The translations under genes were made by a program, and so were the position numbers. Below are positions 52,486-60,987 of a DNA stretch of 64,000 bases, piece by piece. The DNA is from Halalkalicoccus sp. CGA53 (GTDB lineage Archaea > Halobacteriota > Halobacteria > Halobacteriales > Halalkalicoccaceae), in contig NZ_CP144125.1 of NCBI RefSeq assembly GCF_036429475.1, forward strand, positions 1,984,001-2,048,000, in the 5' to 3' direction. The notes beneath the pieces were generated by a model. That model was not told the origin of the DNA and made no database searches. It was given only the letters and a program-made list of their open reading frames with translations. Within the stretch, counting starts at the first letter, position 1, and every line of letters starts with the position of its first letter.

Positions 52486-53295
52486 TTACATCCGGGCCTG
52501 GCCGGGTTCGATGTTGTCGACGGTGAGTGCGACGTCGAACGCGGGATCGTCGGCCACGTAGCCGATCGCCCACGCCGAGTAGACGGTTCCAGCCTCCAGC
52601 TCCACGGGCACGCCGAGCACCGCATCGTCGCGGTCGCCCGCCGCGTAGATGCAGAGGCGGTACTCGCCCTCGGGGACGTCGACGTAGCCGCCCTCGCCGA
52701 ACGGTACGTCCTCGAACAGTGCGTCACCGGTCGCGGCGACCGTGATGTCGACGTTCGGGGCGTCCGGCGACGCGTGGAACGCGCGGACGCGCGCTTCGCC
52801 CTCGGCGGGGTCGGAGTTGTCGTCCTCGAGGACGACGACCTCGAACTCCTGGTTCTCGCCCTCGAGTTCGCCGATCGCCGCGATGGTGAACTCGCCCTCG
52901 GGCACGTCGACCTCCTCGTCGAACACCGACGTCTCGGGGTCGCCCGTCGCGGTCACCTCGATCTGGTAGCTGTCGGCCGGGAGCTCGAGGTAGCCGGTGA
53001 CCTGCCCGAACGGCAGGCCCTCGATCACGAGGTCGCCGTCGACGTAGACGTCGACGTCCGGTGCGTCCGGCGAGAGGTGCGCGACGCTCACCAGCGCGTC
53101 GCCGCCCTCGTCGGCCCCGTCGTCCTCCATATCCTCCTCTTCCTCGTCGTCCATCTCCTCTTCTTCTTCCTCCTCCATCTCCTCGTCGTCATCGTCGTGG
53201 CTGTCCGCGGCCGCGTAGCCGCCCGCGAGTCCGACCACCGCGACGCCGCTGCCGATCTGTACGAATCGCCGTCTGGATAGGATGCCTTGCATCAT
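52486..53295 (-). CDS. Exported DUF4397 protein with acidic linker
   Basis: A 269-residue protein. A Tat motif (LSRRRFVQIGSG) precedes the signal, then an extremely acidic Asp/Glu/Met linker (about residues 38-65), then two DUF4397 beta-domains with repeated VSVAHLSPDAPDVDVYVDG and VRAFHASPDAPNVDITV. The family is a surface or secreted beta-sandwich of unknown role. The start could be 53295 or 53292 (adjacent ATGs). Convergent with the MscS gene after 6 nt. Confidence 0.88.
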   Translation of the reverse strand: MMQGILSRRRFVQIGSGVAVVGLAGGYAAADSHDDDDEEMEEEEEEEMDDEEEEDMEDDGADEGGDALVSVAHLSPDAPDVDVYVDGDLVIEGLPFGQVTGYLELPADSYQIEVTATGDPETSVFDEEVDVPEGEFTIAAIGELEGENQEFEVVVLEDDNSDPAEGEARVRAFHASPDAPNVDITVAATGDALFEDVPFGEGGYVDVPEGEYRLCIYAAGDRDDAVLGVPVELEAGTVYSAWAIGYVADDPAFDVALTVDNIEPGQARM

Positions 53296-53358
53296 GAGTA
53301 TGTGCAACCTATAGTTGGTTCGACACGGTAGTGAACGCTGTACCCGACTAGTAGGGTA

Positions 53359-55011
53359 TCAGCGATCGAGGAACTCGGAGACGAGCTTTCGTTCGGCCGC
53401 GCGGAGGTGCTGGTGGAACGTGGACCGGCCGATCCCCATCGACGCCGCGATGTCGTCGCCGGAGGTGGTCCTGTTCGCGTCGTAGTAGCCGCTCAGGAAC
53501 GCCCGCTGGAGCGCCATCAGCTGTCTGTCGGTCAGCCGCTCCTCGAGCGTGTCCCGGTGTTCCTCCCTGGTCCGTGGCGGACGCTCGCGCTCGTGGTAGG
53601 CGACGAGATCGGCCCGATCGTAGGCGCCGGTGAGCCACGCGGCGATCGATCGGGGCGATCCCGGCACCGTCTCGACGGTGATGGTGGCCTCGCCCCCCGC
53701 GATCTCGATCGAGAGCGTCCGCGCACCCCGGTCGGCGAGCGCCTCGACGATCGAGGGCGAGGCGACGCGGAACTCGACGAGGCTCGTCTCGTCCTGCTCG
53801 GTCTGGAGCGTCGCCTCCAGGTCGTCCCTGTCGCGGGCGAAGGCAAGCACGCGCTCTGGGGGGATCCCCTCGACGGTGAAAAAGAGCGACTGCGTGCCGT
53901 CGGTTCCGGGCACCGAACCCTCGTACTGGAGACGACAGTCCGCTTCGGTCGAGAGCGCGACGAAGGGGAGCGCGTCGTCGGCCAGCACGAACTCGAGTTC
54001 GATCACGTTGTCGGCGGCGAGCACGCGGGCGTTCGCGGCCGCACTGAGCGTACCCGCGAGCGCACGCCCGATCGATTCGACGATCACCGCCTCCCGGTCG
54101 TCGAACGTCCCCTCCTCGTCGTCGTAGAGGACGAGGACGCCGTGTTCGAGGTCGGCGTGGACGAGCGGGACGACCGCGAGCGAGGAGAACGATCCGTCGG
54201 GTGCCGAGAACTCCGGATCTGCCCGTTCGAGGAACAGCCGTTCGCCGTCCGTGAGCGCGCGAGCGACCGGGTGATCGGGGTCGTCGACCCCGTCCGGTTT
54301 CTCCGATCCGGACCACGCCCGGGGATCGATCGCCCCGGTCCGCGCGTCCCGCTCGCCGATCCAGGCGGTCGCGTACGCGTCCGAGGCGGTGAGTCGTTCG
54401 CAGACGGCGCGCTCGACGTCCTCGCGTTCGGTCGCCCGGACGAGTATCCCCGTCACGTCGCCGAGGAGCCCACTGACACGGTCGAGCAGGTACGAGAGCG
54501 CCTCGCGCTCGCGAGAGACCTCCTCGACCCGGCGCTCGACCTCGGCCTCGGCCTCCTTCCGGGCGGTGACGTCGCTCTGGAAGCCGACGAAGTGGGTCAG
54601 TTCGTCCTCCCCGTCGAACAGCGGTGCGATCTCGACCCGGTTCCAGAACGGCTCGCCCCCCTTTCGGTAGTTGCGGAGTTCGACCGTGACCCCGTGGCCC
54701 GCCGCGATGGCCTCGCGCATCGCTCTGACCTTCCCGGGGTCGCTCTCCTCGCCCTGAAGGAACCGGCAGTTCGTCCCGAGCACCTCCTCTCTGGGGTAGC
54801 CAGTGATCCGCTCGAAGGCGTCGTTGACGTAGACAAGCGGGTTGTCCGGCTCGCGCGCGTCGGCGATCGTGACGCCGACCGGCGCGCGCTCGACCGCCCG
54901 CTCGACGACCGACGGGGAGTCCGTCGCGGAATCGATAATCGTCTCGACGTCGATCGACCCCTCCGCGAGTCGGTCGACGACCGACTCCGCGTCGGACTCC
55001 CCCTCACTCAT
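53359..55011 (-). CDS. Bat-type regulator with LOV sensor, GAF and HTH_10
   Basis: A 550-residue regulator like bacterioopsin activator Bat. Residues 40-150 are a LOV-type PAS domain: GTNCRFLQG with Cys82 where the flavin adduct forms, conserved Asn113 and Asn124 (LRNYRKGG, PFWNRVEI) and Gln145 (FVGFQSD). Next come a GAF-like region (about 185-335), the BAT output domain (about 340-485) and HTH_10 (about 495-548, LTDRQLMALQRAFLSGYYDANR). LOV architecture predicts FMN binding and blue-light response. No rhodopsin gene is in the window. Confidence 0.92.
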   Translation of the reverse strand: MSEGESDAESVVDRLAEGSIDVETIIDSATDSPSVVERAVERAPVGVTIADAREPDNPLVYVNDAFERITGYPREEVLGTNCRFLQGEESDPGKVRAMREAIAAGHGVTVELRNYRKGGEPFWNRVEIAPLFDGEDELTHFVGFQSDVTARKEAEAEVERRVEEVSREREALSYLLDRVSGLLGDVTGILVRATEREDVERAVCERLTASDAYATAWIGERDARTGAIDPRAWSGSEKPDGVDDPDHPVARALTDGERLFLERADPEFSAPDGSFSSLAVVPLVHADLEHGVLVLYDDEEGTFDDREAVIVESIGRALAGTLSAAANARVLAADNVIELEFVLADDALPFVALSTEADCRLQYEGSVPGTDGTQSLFFTVEGIPPERVLAFARDRDDLEATLQTEQDETSLVEFRVASPSIVEALADRGARTLSIEIAGGEATITVETVPGSPRSIAAWLTGAYDRADLVAYHERERPPRTREEHRDTLEERLTDRQLMALQRAFLSGYYDANRTTSGDDIAASMGIGRSTFHQHLRAAERKLVSEFLDR

Positions 55012-55079
55012 ACGGGATCTGACGGGTCGGACGACTTTGTTATGCGGAGGCTACACCCCATAGCGAGTCGGTACTCCGC

Positions 55080-56393
55080 TCAGTCGTCGGACTCCGCCAG
55101 CGCGGGCTCCGGGCTCTCGCCGACCGCGCGGTCGAGGTCGTCGAGGTACTCGTCGGCGTCGATCGCCGCCTTACAGCCCATCCCGCCCGCCGTGATCGCC
55201 TGCTGGTAGTGGAAGTCGACGACGTCGCCCGCGGCGAATATCCCCTCGACGTCGGTCCTCGTCTGGCCGCCGCCGGTGCCGTCGCGGGCTTTAATATACC
55301 CTTCAGAATCCATCTCGACGCCGGTGCCCTCCAGGAAGTCGGTGTTCGGCGTGTGGCCGATCGCGACGAAGAAGGCCGCGACGTCGAGGTCGAACTCCTC
55401 GGTCGCCGGATCGTCGGGCTTCGCCGTCGGGTGGCCGTCCGGGTGGCGGACGAGACTCACCGACTCGACGCCGGCCTCGGGCGAGCCGTGGATCTCCGTC
55501 ACCTCGCTGTTCAGGACGAGTTCGATCTCGCCGGCCTCGACCTTCTCCTCGATGCGGTCGACCCAGTAGCCCTCCGCGCGGAACTCCTCCCTGCGGTGGA
55601 CGAGGTAGACCTTCTCCGCGAACTTCGTGAGGAAGCTCGCCTCCTCGCAGGCGGCGTCGCCCCCGCCGACGACCACCATCTCCTCGTCCCGGAAGAAGGC
55701 CCCGTCACAGGTCGCACAGGTCGAGACGCCGTAGCCCATCAGCTCGTCCTCGCCCGGCACGCCCAGCGTGCGGGCGCTCGCCCCGCTCGCGACGACGAGC
55801 GCGTCGGTCGTGTAGATCGTCCCGTCGCGCAACTCGACGCGGAACGGCCGCGAGGAGGCGTCGACGTTCTCGATCACGCCGTGTTCCACCTCGGCCCCGA
55901 AGCGTTTCGCCTGTCGCTTCATCCGGTCGATCAACTCGGGTCCGCTGATCCCCTCCGGGAAGCCCGGGTAGTTCGCCACGTCGGTGGTGAGGGTGAGCTG
56001 GCCGCCGGGCTCGCCGCCCTCGATCACGAGCGGGTCGTTGTTCGCTCTTCCTGCATAAATCGCGGCGGTGAGCCCCGAGATACCGCTTCCCGCGACGATC
56101 ATCCGTCGGTGCTCGCCACCGCCGCTCTCGATCCCGAGGAGGGCGTCCAGTTCGCCCGACTCGTCGAGTTCGGCGAGTTCGTCGTAGCCGCCGATCAGCT
56201 CGTCGTCGACGAAGATCTCGGGGACAGTCTTCCTGCCGTCGGCGCGCTCGGCCATCGCCTCCTTCGCCTCCTCGTCGCCCGTCACGTCGAGGAGCTCGTA
56301 CTCGACGCCCTTCGCGTCGAGCAGCTCTTTCGCACGCTCGCAGTACGGACACTCATCGGCGGTGTAGACCTCGACGTGTGGCGTCTCGCTCAT
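55080..56393 (-). CDS. Glutaredoxin-thioredoxin reductase fusion
   Basis: A 437-residue disulfide enzyme. Residues 1-85 are a glutaredoxin with CPYC (Cys15, Cys18) and the cis-Pro TVPEIFVDD; about residues 97-420 are a thioredoxin reductase with FAD motif GSGISGLTAAIY, the redox pair CATC (Cys226, Cys229) and NADPH motif GGGDAACEEA. A single start at 56393 and one unbroken frame cover both. The reductase could reduce its own glutaredoxin directly. Acceptor partners are unknown. Confidence 0.9.
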   Translation of the reverse strand: MSETPHVEVYTADECPYCERAKELLDAKGVEYELLDVTGDEEAKEAMAERADGRKTVPEIFVDDELIGGYDELAELDESGELDALLGIESGGGEHRRMIVAGSGISGLTAAIYAGRANNDPLVIEGGEPGGQLTLTTDVANYPGFPEGISGPELIDRMKRQAKRFGAEVEHGVIENVDASSRPFRVELRDGTIYTTDALVVASGASARTLGVPGEDELMGYGVSTCATCDGAFFRDEEMVVVGGGDAACEEASFLTKFAEKVYLVHRREEFRAEGYWVDRIEEKVEAGEIELVLNSEVTEIHGSPEAGVESVSLVRHPDGHPTAKPDDPATEEFDLDVAAFFVAIGHTPNTDFLEGTGVEMDSEGYIKARDGTGGGQTRTDVEGIFAAGDVVDFHYQQAITAGGMGCKAAIDADEYLDDLDRAVGESPEPALAESDD

Positions 56394-56479
56394 GTGAGCT
56401 ATTGCTTCGGCCCGGACATTTAGCTTGCGTTCTCCGCGGTCACCGGTAGGTTTAGGGTGGCGGGACCGACGCCTCAGCT

Positions 56480-56752
56480 ATGGCCGCCGACCTCGACGAG
56501 AAGACCGGGCGGTACGGACGCCTCCTGGCGGAAGCGCTCTCGGTGGCCGAACCGGCCAGCGGACGGGAGGAGGAGGCCGCCGAGTGTCTCGAAATGGCGA
56601 GGTCGTACCTCGAGGACGGCGGACACTTCCGGGAGGCGGGCGATCCGGTGAACGCGCTCGCGGCCTTCTCCTACGGCCACGGCTGGCTCGACGCCGGCGC
56701 TCGCCTCGGAGTACTCGACGTCCCCACGGGCAGCGAGCTATTCACGAACTGA
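56480..56752 (+). CDS. DUF357 family protein
   Basis: A 90-residue archaeal protein of the DUF357 family: helix KTGRYGRLLAEALSVAEPAS, a central CLEMARSYLEDGGHF, then DPVNALAAFSYGHGWLDAGARLG. It resembles a small helical bundle, role unknown. It is divergent from the fusion gene and starts at the ATG at 56480. Confidence 0.85.
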   Translation: MAADLDEKTGRYGRLLAEALSVAEPASGREEEAAECLEMARSYLEDGGHFREAGDPVNALAAFSYGHGWLDAGARLGVLDVPTGSELFTN

Positions 56753-57127
56753 TACGGTAGCTGTCCGAGCGTTCAGGTGCTCGCTGGGAGAGCGGTGGAC
56801 GATTGAGGTCGCTCCGGTACGTTGCTGACCGGCACACGCGAGGGTCGGAAACCGCGGCCGGTTCCGTGCGATCGAGGAGGCACTCACCGTCGACGAGGTG
56901 CCTCGAACGGGCCGACCCGTTCGTCGTCAGCTGACACGACCGGCCGAAACCGATAGACTGCGCCAGCGCCGATCTGTCCATCGCGCAGTTTGTTCACGAA
57001 CTATAACCCGAAATGAACAGAAAGCTTTAAGAGGGTTTCGGTCTTACCTGTAGTTAGGAAGCATCGCCTCCGGGATCTTTGAGCACCATTCTCCCCGGAC
57101 AATCGTACCGCTGACGAGACACCTGAA
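56753..57127. other. Gap with promoter for tfb
   Basis: No gene found in 375 bases. A likely TATA region (gctttaagag, 57023-57032) lies about 100 nt upstream of the tfb ATG, implying a 5' leader of roughly 70 nt, unusual for a haloarchaeal gene but the clearest site here. Confidence 0.5.
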
Positions 57128-58114
57128 ATGAACGAAACACTGAGAACCCGTACTGACGAGTCGCGCACCGACGAACGAACGACAGAGGAGGAGGAGACGA
57201 ACTGCCCGGAGTGTGGCGGGAGACTCGTCTCCGACAGCGAACACGCCGAGACGGTCTGTGCCGACTGTGGGCTGGTCGTCGAGTCGGACGAGATCGACCG
57301 CGGCCCCGAGTGGCGCGCGTTCGACGCGAGCGAACGCGACCAGAAGTCCCGCGTCGGCGCCCCGACGACGAACATGATGCACGACCGTGGACTCTCGACG
57401 AACATCGGCTGGCAGGACAAAGACGCCTACGGCAACTCGCTCTCGAACCGCCAGCGCCAGAAGATGCAGCGCCTCCGCACCTGGAACGAGCGCTTTCGAA
57501 CCCGGGACTCGAAGGAGCGCAACCTGAAGCAGGCGCTCGGCGAGATCGACCGGATGGCGAGCGCACTCGGCCTCCCGGAGAACGTCCGCGAGACCGCGTC
57601 GGTGATCTACCGCCGCGCGCTCGAGGAGGACCTCCTCCCCGGACGGTCGATCGAGGGCGTCGCCACCGCGGCGCTGTACGCCGCTGCCCGGCAGGCGGGC
57701 ACTCCGCGCTCGCTCGACGAGATTGAGGCCGTCTCCCGGATCGACCGGATGGAGCTGACCCGGACCTACCGCTACGTGGTCCGCCAGCTCGGCCTCGAGG
57801 TGAAACCCGCCGACCCAGAGAGCTACGTCCCGCGCTTTGCGAGCGAGCTCGACCTCTCCGACGAGGCCGAACACCGCGCCCGCGAACTGCTGCGCGACGC
57901 GAAACAGGCCGGCGTCCACTCGGGCAAGAGCCCGGTCGGTCTCGCGGCCGCGTCGGTCTACGCCGCCGCGCTGCTCACCAACGAGAAGGTCACCCAGGCC
58001 GAGGTGAGCGACGTCGCGAACATCTCCGAGGTGACGATCAGAAACCGGTACAAGGAGCTGCTCGAGGCCGACGAGGCCGACGCCGGCTCGGCCGTCGCGA
58101 GCGCGACGAACTGA
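57128..58114 (+). CDS. tfb: Transcription initiation factor IIB (TFB)
   Basis: A 328-residue basal factor that bridges TBP-DNA and RNA polymerase. The N-terminal zinc ribbon has Cys26, Cys29, Cys44 and Cys47. A B-finger/linker (RGPEWRAFDASERDQKSRVGAP) follows, then two cyclin-like repeats (the first around LPENVRETASVIYRRALEE, the second around SDEAEHRARELLRDAKQAG) with a C-terminal VTIRNRYKELLE helix. Haloarchaea encode several TFB paralogues; which one this is cannot be told here. Confidence 0.96.
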   Translation: MNETLRTRTDESRTDERTTEEEETNCPECGGRLVSDSEHAETVCADCGLVVESDEIDRGPEWRAFDASERDQKSRVGAPTTNMMHDRGLSTNIGWQDKDAYGNSLSNRQRQKMQRLRTWNERFRTRDSKERNLKQALGEIDRMASALGLPENVRETASVIYRRALEEDLLPGRSIEGVATAALYAAARQAGTPRSLDEIEAVSRIDRMELTRTYRYVVRQLGLEVKPADPESYVPRFASELDLSDEAEHRARELLRDAKQAGVHSGKSPVGLAAASVYAAALLTNEKVTQAEVSDVANISEVTIRNRYKELLEADEADAGSAVASATN

Positions 58115-58277
58115 GCTCCGGCGATCGGTCTCTCCGTCTCGTCTCCGGTATGGCGATATTTTTAGCGGGTAATTCATTCTTAGTGACTACCTAGAACGCG
58201 GTCGAGACGGCTCAGTGAGCGTGTTAACGCGACTCAGGATACTACTATATCCCCTGACCCGTTATGGACGAGTGCTC

Positions 58278-58511
58278 ATGAAGAAGCAGGAGCTCATCCA
58301 CCTTCACGGCCTGCTCGCAGAGGTATCGAACTACTACGAGGACAGGAGCGGATCAATCGACCTCTCCGCGTACGAGGAGCTTAGCGTACGGCCGACATCG
58401 ATTCACAAGTCGAAAACGGAGCACAAGCGCGCCGTGTTCGCGCTCGCCTCCGGCATCACCAGCGACGTCGAGACGGCCGAGACCGAAGCCGTCGCGCCGC
58501 GAGCCGACTGA
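58278..58511 (+). CDS. UPF0058 family protein
   Basis: A 77-residue protein with the conserved UPF0058 opening MKKQELIHLHGLLAEV and HKSKTEHKRAVFALAS near residue 45. His and Glu residues are candidate metal ligands. Role unknown in archaea. The start at 58278 follows a TATA-like actatatc (58242-58249). A five-codon ORF (58264-58281, MDECS) overlaps the start ATG by ATGA and could couple translation. Confidence 0.88.
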   Translation: MKKQELIHLHGLLAEVSNYYEDRSGSIDLSAYEELSVRPTSIHKSKTEHKRAVFALASGITSDVETAETEAVAPRAD

Positions 58512-58556
58512 GGATACTTCCCGACCTCGAACCCGGTCCCGTGAGCGGCGCGGCGG

Positions 58557-59045
58557 TCACTCGAGGAGGTCTTCGAACTCGGGGAGGATGTCCCCGTTCT
58601 CGTCGTCCGATCGATCCGAATTTCCGTCCGCTCCCGATCCGTCGCTCGCCGTCTCGGTTTCCCCCGTCTCGCTTCCGTCGTCGTCCTCGTCTCCCTCGTC
58701 GTCCTCGTCGGTCTCGAGCACGACGACGTCGAGGACTTCGAGGGGGATGTTCTCGAGGCGCTGGCCGATCTCCTTTCTCGCGATTCGCGAGGCGTGTTCC
58801 TCGCGTTCGACGTTGAACACCGTCATCTCCAGTTCGAGCGCGACAAGTGCCTCGTCCGCGACGATGAACGCCGGCTCCAGCTGCTCGCCGCTCGGCGAGG
58901 TCCGCTCACCCATCGAGATCTCGACGTAGTTGAGGTCGGGGTTGAGCATCGCACCCGTCTTCGAGATCGCGATCCGCACGGCCTCGTCCGCCGTCTTGAC
59001 GTCGTACACCGGAACGGCGGCCTCGACGACAACTCTGCAGTCCAT
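58557..59045 (-). CDS. DUF555 family protein
   Basis: A 162-residue archaeal protein. The first 110 residues match DUF555 (MDCRVVVEAAVPVYDVKTAD, then EEHASRIARKEIGQRLENIP). The last 50 residues are a purely acidic Asp/Gly/Ser tail (DEGDEDDDGSETGE) that is probably disordered. The ATG at 59045 is the canonical family start; the longer frame upstream is rejected. Function unknown. Confidence 0.9.
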   Translation of the reverse strand: MDCRVVVEAAVPVYDVKTADEAVRIAISKTGAMLNPDLNYVEISMGERTSPSGEQLEPAFIVADEALVALELEMTVFNVEREEHASRIARKEIGQRLENIPLEVLDVVVLETDEDDEGDEDDDGSETGETETASDGSGADGNSDRSDDENGDILPEFEDLLE

Positions 59046-59176
59046 CGTGGCGTACCCATCGCCCGCCATCCGTATGAATGTTCCCCGGGTATCAGGACGC
59101 CCTCGACCGTCCCCTTCGCCCGAATCCAACCGCCGAGTCGAAACGAACAACCTCCCCCCCTCCCCAGTCGCACACG

Positions 59177-60082
59177 ATGGAACACGGCCTGATCCCGGGC
59201 GAGGAGCTCGCCGGCGGGATCGACCTCCTCTCGACGATCGAGAGCGGGCAGACCTACTGCTGGCGTCGCGCGGACGGTCGAACGTACGAGAGCGACGAAC
59301 GCGGCGGGTGGTACACCACCGTCGTCGACGGGGAGGTACTCCGGGTACGCCAGATCGACGATGGACTCAAGTGGGAGGCGACGACCGACCCGGTCGACCG
59401 ACTCACCCACCTGCTCCGACTCGACGACGACCTCGACGCCATCGTCGCGGCGACGCCCGACGACCCGCTGATAGACGAGGCCTACCGGGTTCACAAGGGG
59501 CTCAGGCTCGTCCGCGACCCGCCGTTTCGGTGTCTGATCTCGTTCATCTGCTCGGCACAGATGCAGGTGCCGAGGATCCACCGGATGCAGGTCGCGCTCT
59601 CGGAGACGTTCGGTGAACCCCTGGAGATCGAAGGGGAGACGTATCACGCGTTTCCGACCCCCGATCGGCTCGCGCGGGCGAGCGAGGAGGAGTTACGAGG
59701 CCTCAGTCTCGGTTACCGTGCGCCGTACGTGAAGGCCACCGCGGAGATGGTCGCCGCGGGCGAGGCCCACCCGGAGGAGGCGCTCGGATCCGAGTATGAG
59801 GCGGCCAGGGAGTCGCTCACCCGGTTCGTCGGCGTCGGCGAGAAGGTCGCCGACTGCGTGTTGCTCTTCTCGCTGGGCTACCTTCAGGCAGTCCCCCTCG
59901 ATACCTGGATCAGGAGCGCGATCGCGGAGTACTATCCCGAATGCGATCGGGGGAACTACCGGGACACCTCGCGGGCGATCCGCGAGCGGTTCGGCGGCGA
60001 GTACGCGGGGTACGCCCAGACGTACGTCTTCCATTTTCTCAGAACAGGTGGAAGACGGCCTGAACGGCCCGAAAACGACTGA
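59177..60082 (+). CDS. ogg: 8-oxoguanine DNA glycosylase (OGG-like)
   Basis: A 301-residue HhH-GPD glycosylase removing oxidised guanine. Marks: the SGQTYCWRR start (compare GQxFRW in OGG1), LISFICSAQMQVPRIHRM near 120, the helix-hairpin-helix FVGVGEKVADCVLLF with catalytic Lys223, and Asp242 in PLDTWI. Archaeal OGG subfamily. It is the last core gene before the mini-gene cassette. Its stop is followed by a small hairpin at 60083. Confidence 0.9.
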   Translation: MEHGLIPGEELAGGIDLLSTIESGQTYCWRRADGRTYESDERGGWYTTVVDGEVLRVRQIDDGLKWEATTDPVDRLTHLLRLDDDLDAIVAATPDDPLIDEAYRVHKGLRLVRDPPFRCLISFICSAQMQVPRIHRMQVALSETFGEPLEIEGETYHAFPTPDRLARASEEELRGLSLGYRAPYVKATAEMVAAGEAHPEEALGSEYEAARESLTRFVGVGEKVADCVLLFSLGYLQAVPLDTWIRSAIAEYYPECDRGNYRDTSRAIRERFGGEYAGYAQTYVFHFLRTGGRRPERPEND

Positions 60083-60097
60083 TTTACCCGAGGTAAA
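60083..60097. other. 15-nt inverted repeat at element boundary
   Basis: TTTACCCGAGGTAAA lies directly after the ogg stop codon: arms of six bases (TTTACC, GGTAAA) around CGA. It is the last core-like sequence before the change in gene style at 60137. It may be the ogg terminator or part of the element's attachment site. No integrase is in the window. Confidence 0.4.
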
Positions 60098-60136
60098 CCC
60101 TCGCGACACTCCGCGATCTTCGGGAGGTGCGTCGGC

Positions 60137-60331
60137 GTGACGGAGATCTCCACCGCCGAGCGCACGGACCTGCTGCTCGACTACCTCCTCGAGGAGTACG
60201 CGGAGCTCCGTGAGGCCGAGGAGAACGCAGCGGCGGCGGGTGCGCTCGCGCTCGCGACCGATCGCCTCCAGGAGGCTCGGGAGGAGGTCGTCGCCTACGA
60301 ACGGATCAGCGACCGGGAGGGGTCGGCGTGA
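60137..60331 (+). CDS. Mini-gene 1 of the element: helical hypothetical protein
   Basis: A 64-residue, highly charged, Ala/Glu-rich protein, likely two helices (LLLDYLLEEYAELREAEENA and LATDRLQEAREEVVAYERIS). The start is GTG at 60137 with a strong Shine-Dalgarno, GGAGGTG at 60123-60129, 7 nt upstream. The stop overlaps the next start (GTGA). First visible gene of the coupled train. Confidence 0.7.
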   Translation: MTEISTAERTDLLLDYLLEEYAELREAEENAAAAGALALATDRLQEAREEVVAYERISDREGSA

Positions 60332-60450
60332 GCTCGCGAAGCCGATCCGGTGGGGTCGGGAAGTGGTCCCGATGCGACGGGTGCGACGAGCTCCTCCTGC
60401 CCGATGCGCAGTGCGACAACCCGATTTGCCCGGAGCGTGGTTCGCGATGA
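60328..60450 (+). CDS. Mini-gene 2: 40-residue zinc-finger-like protein
   Basis: A 40-codon frame opened by GTG at 60328 that overlaps the previous stop by 4 nt. It carries two Cys pairs, CDGC and CDNPIC, spaced 13 residues apart, plausible for one zinc site. The stop overlaps the next ATG (ATGA). Too short to name. Confidence 0.6.
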   Translation: MSSRSRSGGVGKWSRCDGCDELLLPDAQCDNPICPERGSR

Positions 60451-60596
60451 GCGCCGAGCGCTACGCCCGGACGATCCCGACCTGTCCCGCGTGCGGTCGG
60501 GTCCTCTCTACAGGCGATCGGGACGGTGCTGTGTTCGAGTGTTCACGATCACGCTGCCGGCGCCGGTCGCCGGTCCAGGAGGTCTACGATGTCTGA
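60447..60596 (+). CDS. Mini-gene 3: 49-residue zinc-finger protein
   Basis: A 49-residue protein with CPAC near residue 13 and CSRSRC near 32, a zinc ribbon with a short hairpin (RVLSTGDRDGAVFEC) between. It overlaps its neighbours by 4 and 8 nt. Confidence 0.65.
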   Translation: MSAERYARTIPTCPACGRVLSTGDRDGAVFECSRSRCRRRSPVQEVYDV

Positions 60597-60987
60597 GGCC
60601 GTCGAGCGGAAGGCCGAGGTCACGAAGCGCCGAGTCGGAGCGCTGCTCGGTCGCCGGCGTCAGAACCTCGATCGAGACAGCCACATCACCGACTACGACC
60701 GGATTGAGGATGGTCACAAGGTCGACAAGCGCACGGCCCCTGGTCCTCGAGATCAGACGAACAAGGTCGACCGTGATCTCACCGCGCTCTACGGCGCCGC
60801 TCCGAGCACGACGACCGACCCGGACCTGCTGGTCGTCTCCGCGCGGATCGCCGCGGAGAAGGGGCCGACCGACAACCCACACGTCCCGGCGACCGATCAG
60901 GTCCTCGACGACGCCCTCGAGCGGATGGAACGCGAGGGTCTCACGCCGGCGTGGGAGCTCGTCGACGGCGAGGGAGGTCAGGGTTAA
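60589..60987 (+). CDS. Mini-gene 4: 132-residue hypothetical protein
   Basis: A basic-to-acidic protein, 132 residues. The N-terminal half is Arg/Lys-rich (TKRRVGALLGRRRQNLDRD); the second half has LLVVSARIAAEKGPTDNPHV and a helical end (LDDALERMEREGLTPAWELV). The start ATG lies inside the previous gene's last codons. It resembles a phage or plasmid DNA-interacting protein; no family recognised. Confidence 0.65.
   Translation: MSEAVERKAEVTKRRVGALLGRRRQNLDRDSHITDYDRIEDGHKVDKRTAPGPRDQTNKVDRDLTALYGAAPSTTTDPDLLVVSARIAAEKGPTDNPHVPATDQVLDDALERMEREGLTPAWELVDGEGGQG

Noticed and set aside
53407-55209. 600-residue plus-strand frame opposite the LOV-Bat gene
   Set aside because: The minus strand has LOV, BAT and HTH_10 motifs; the plus frame has no recognisable domain and typical shadow composition.
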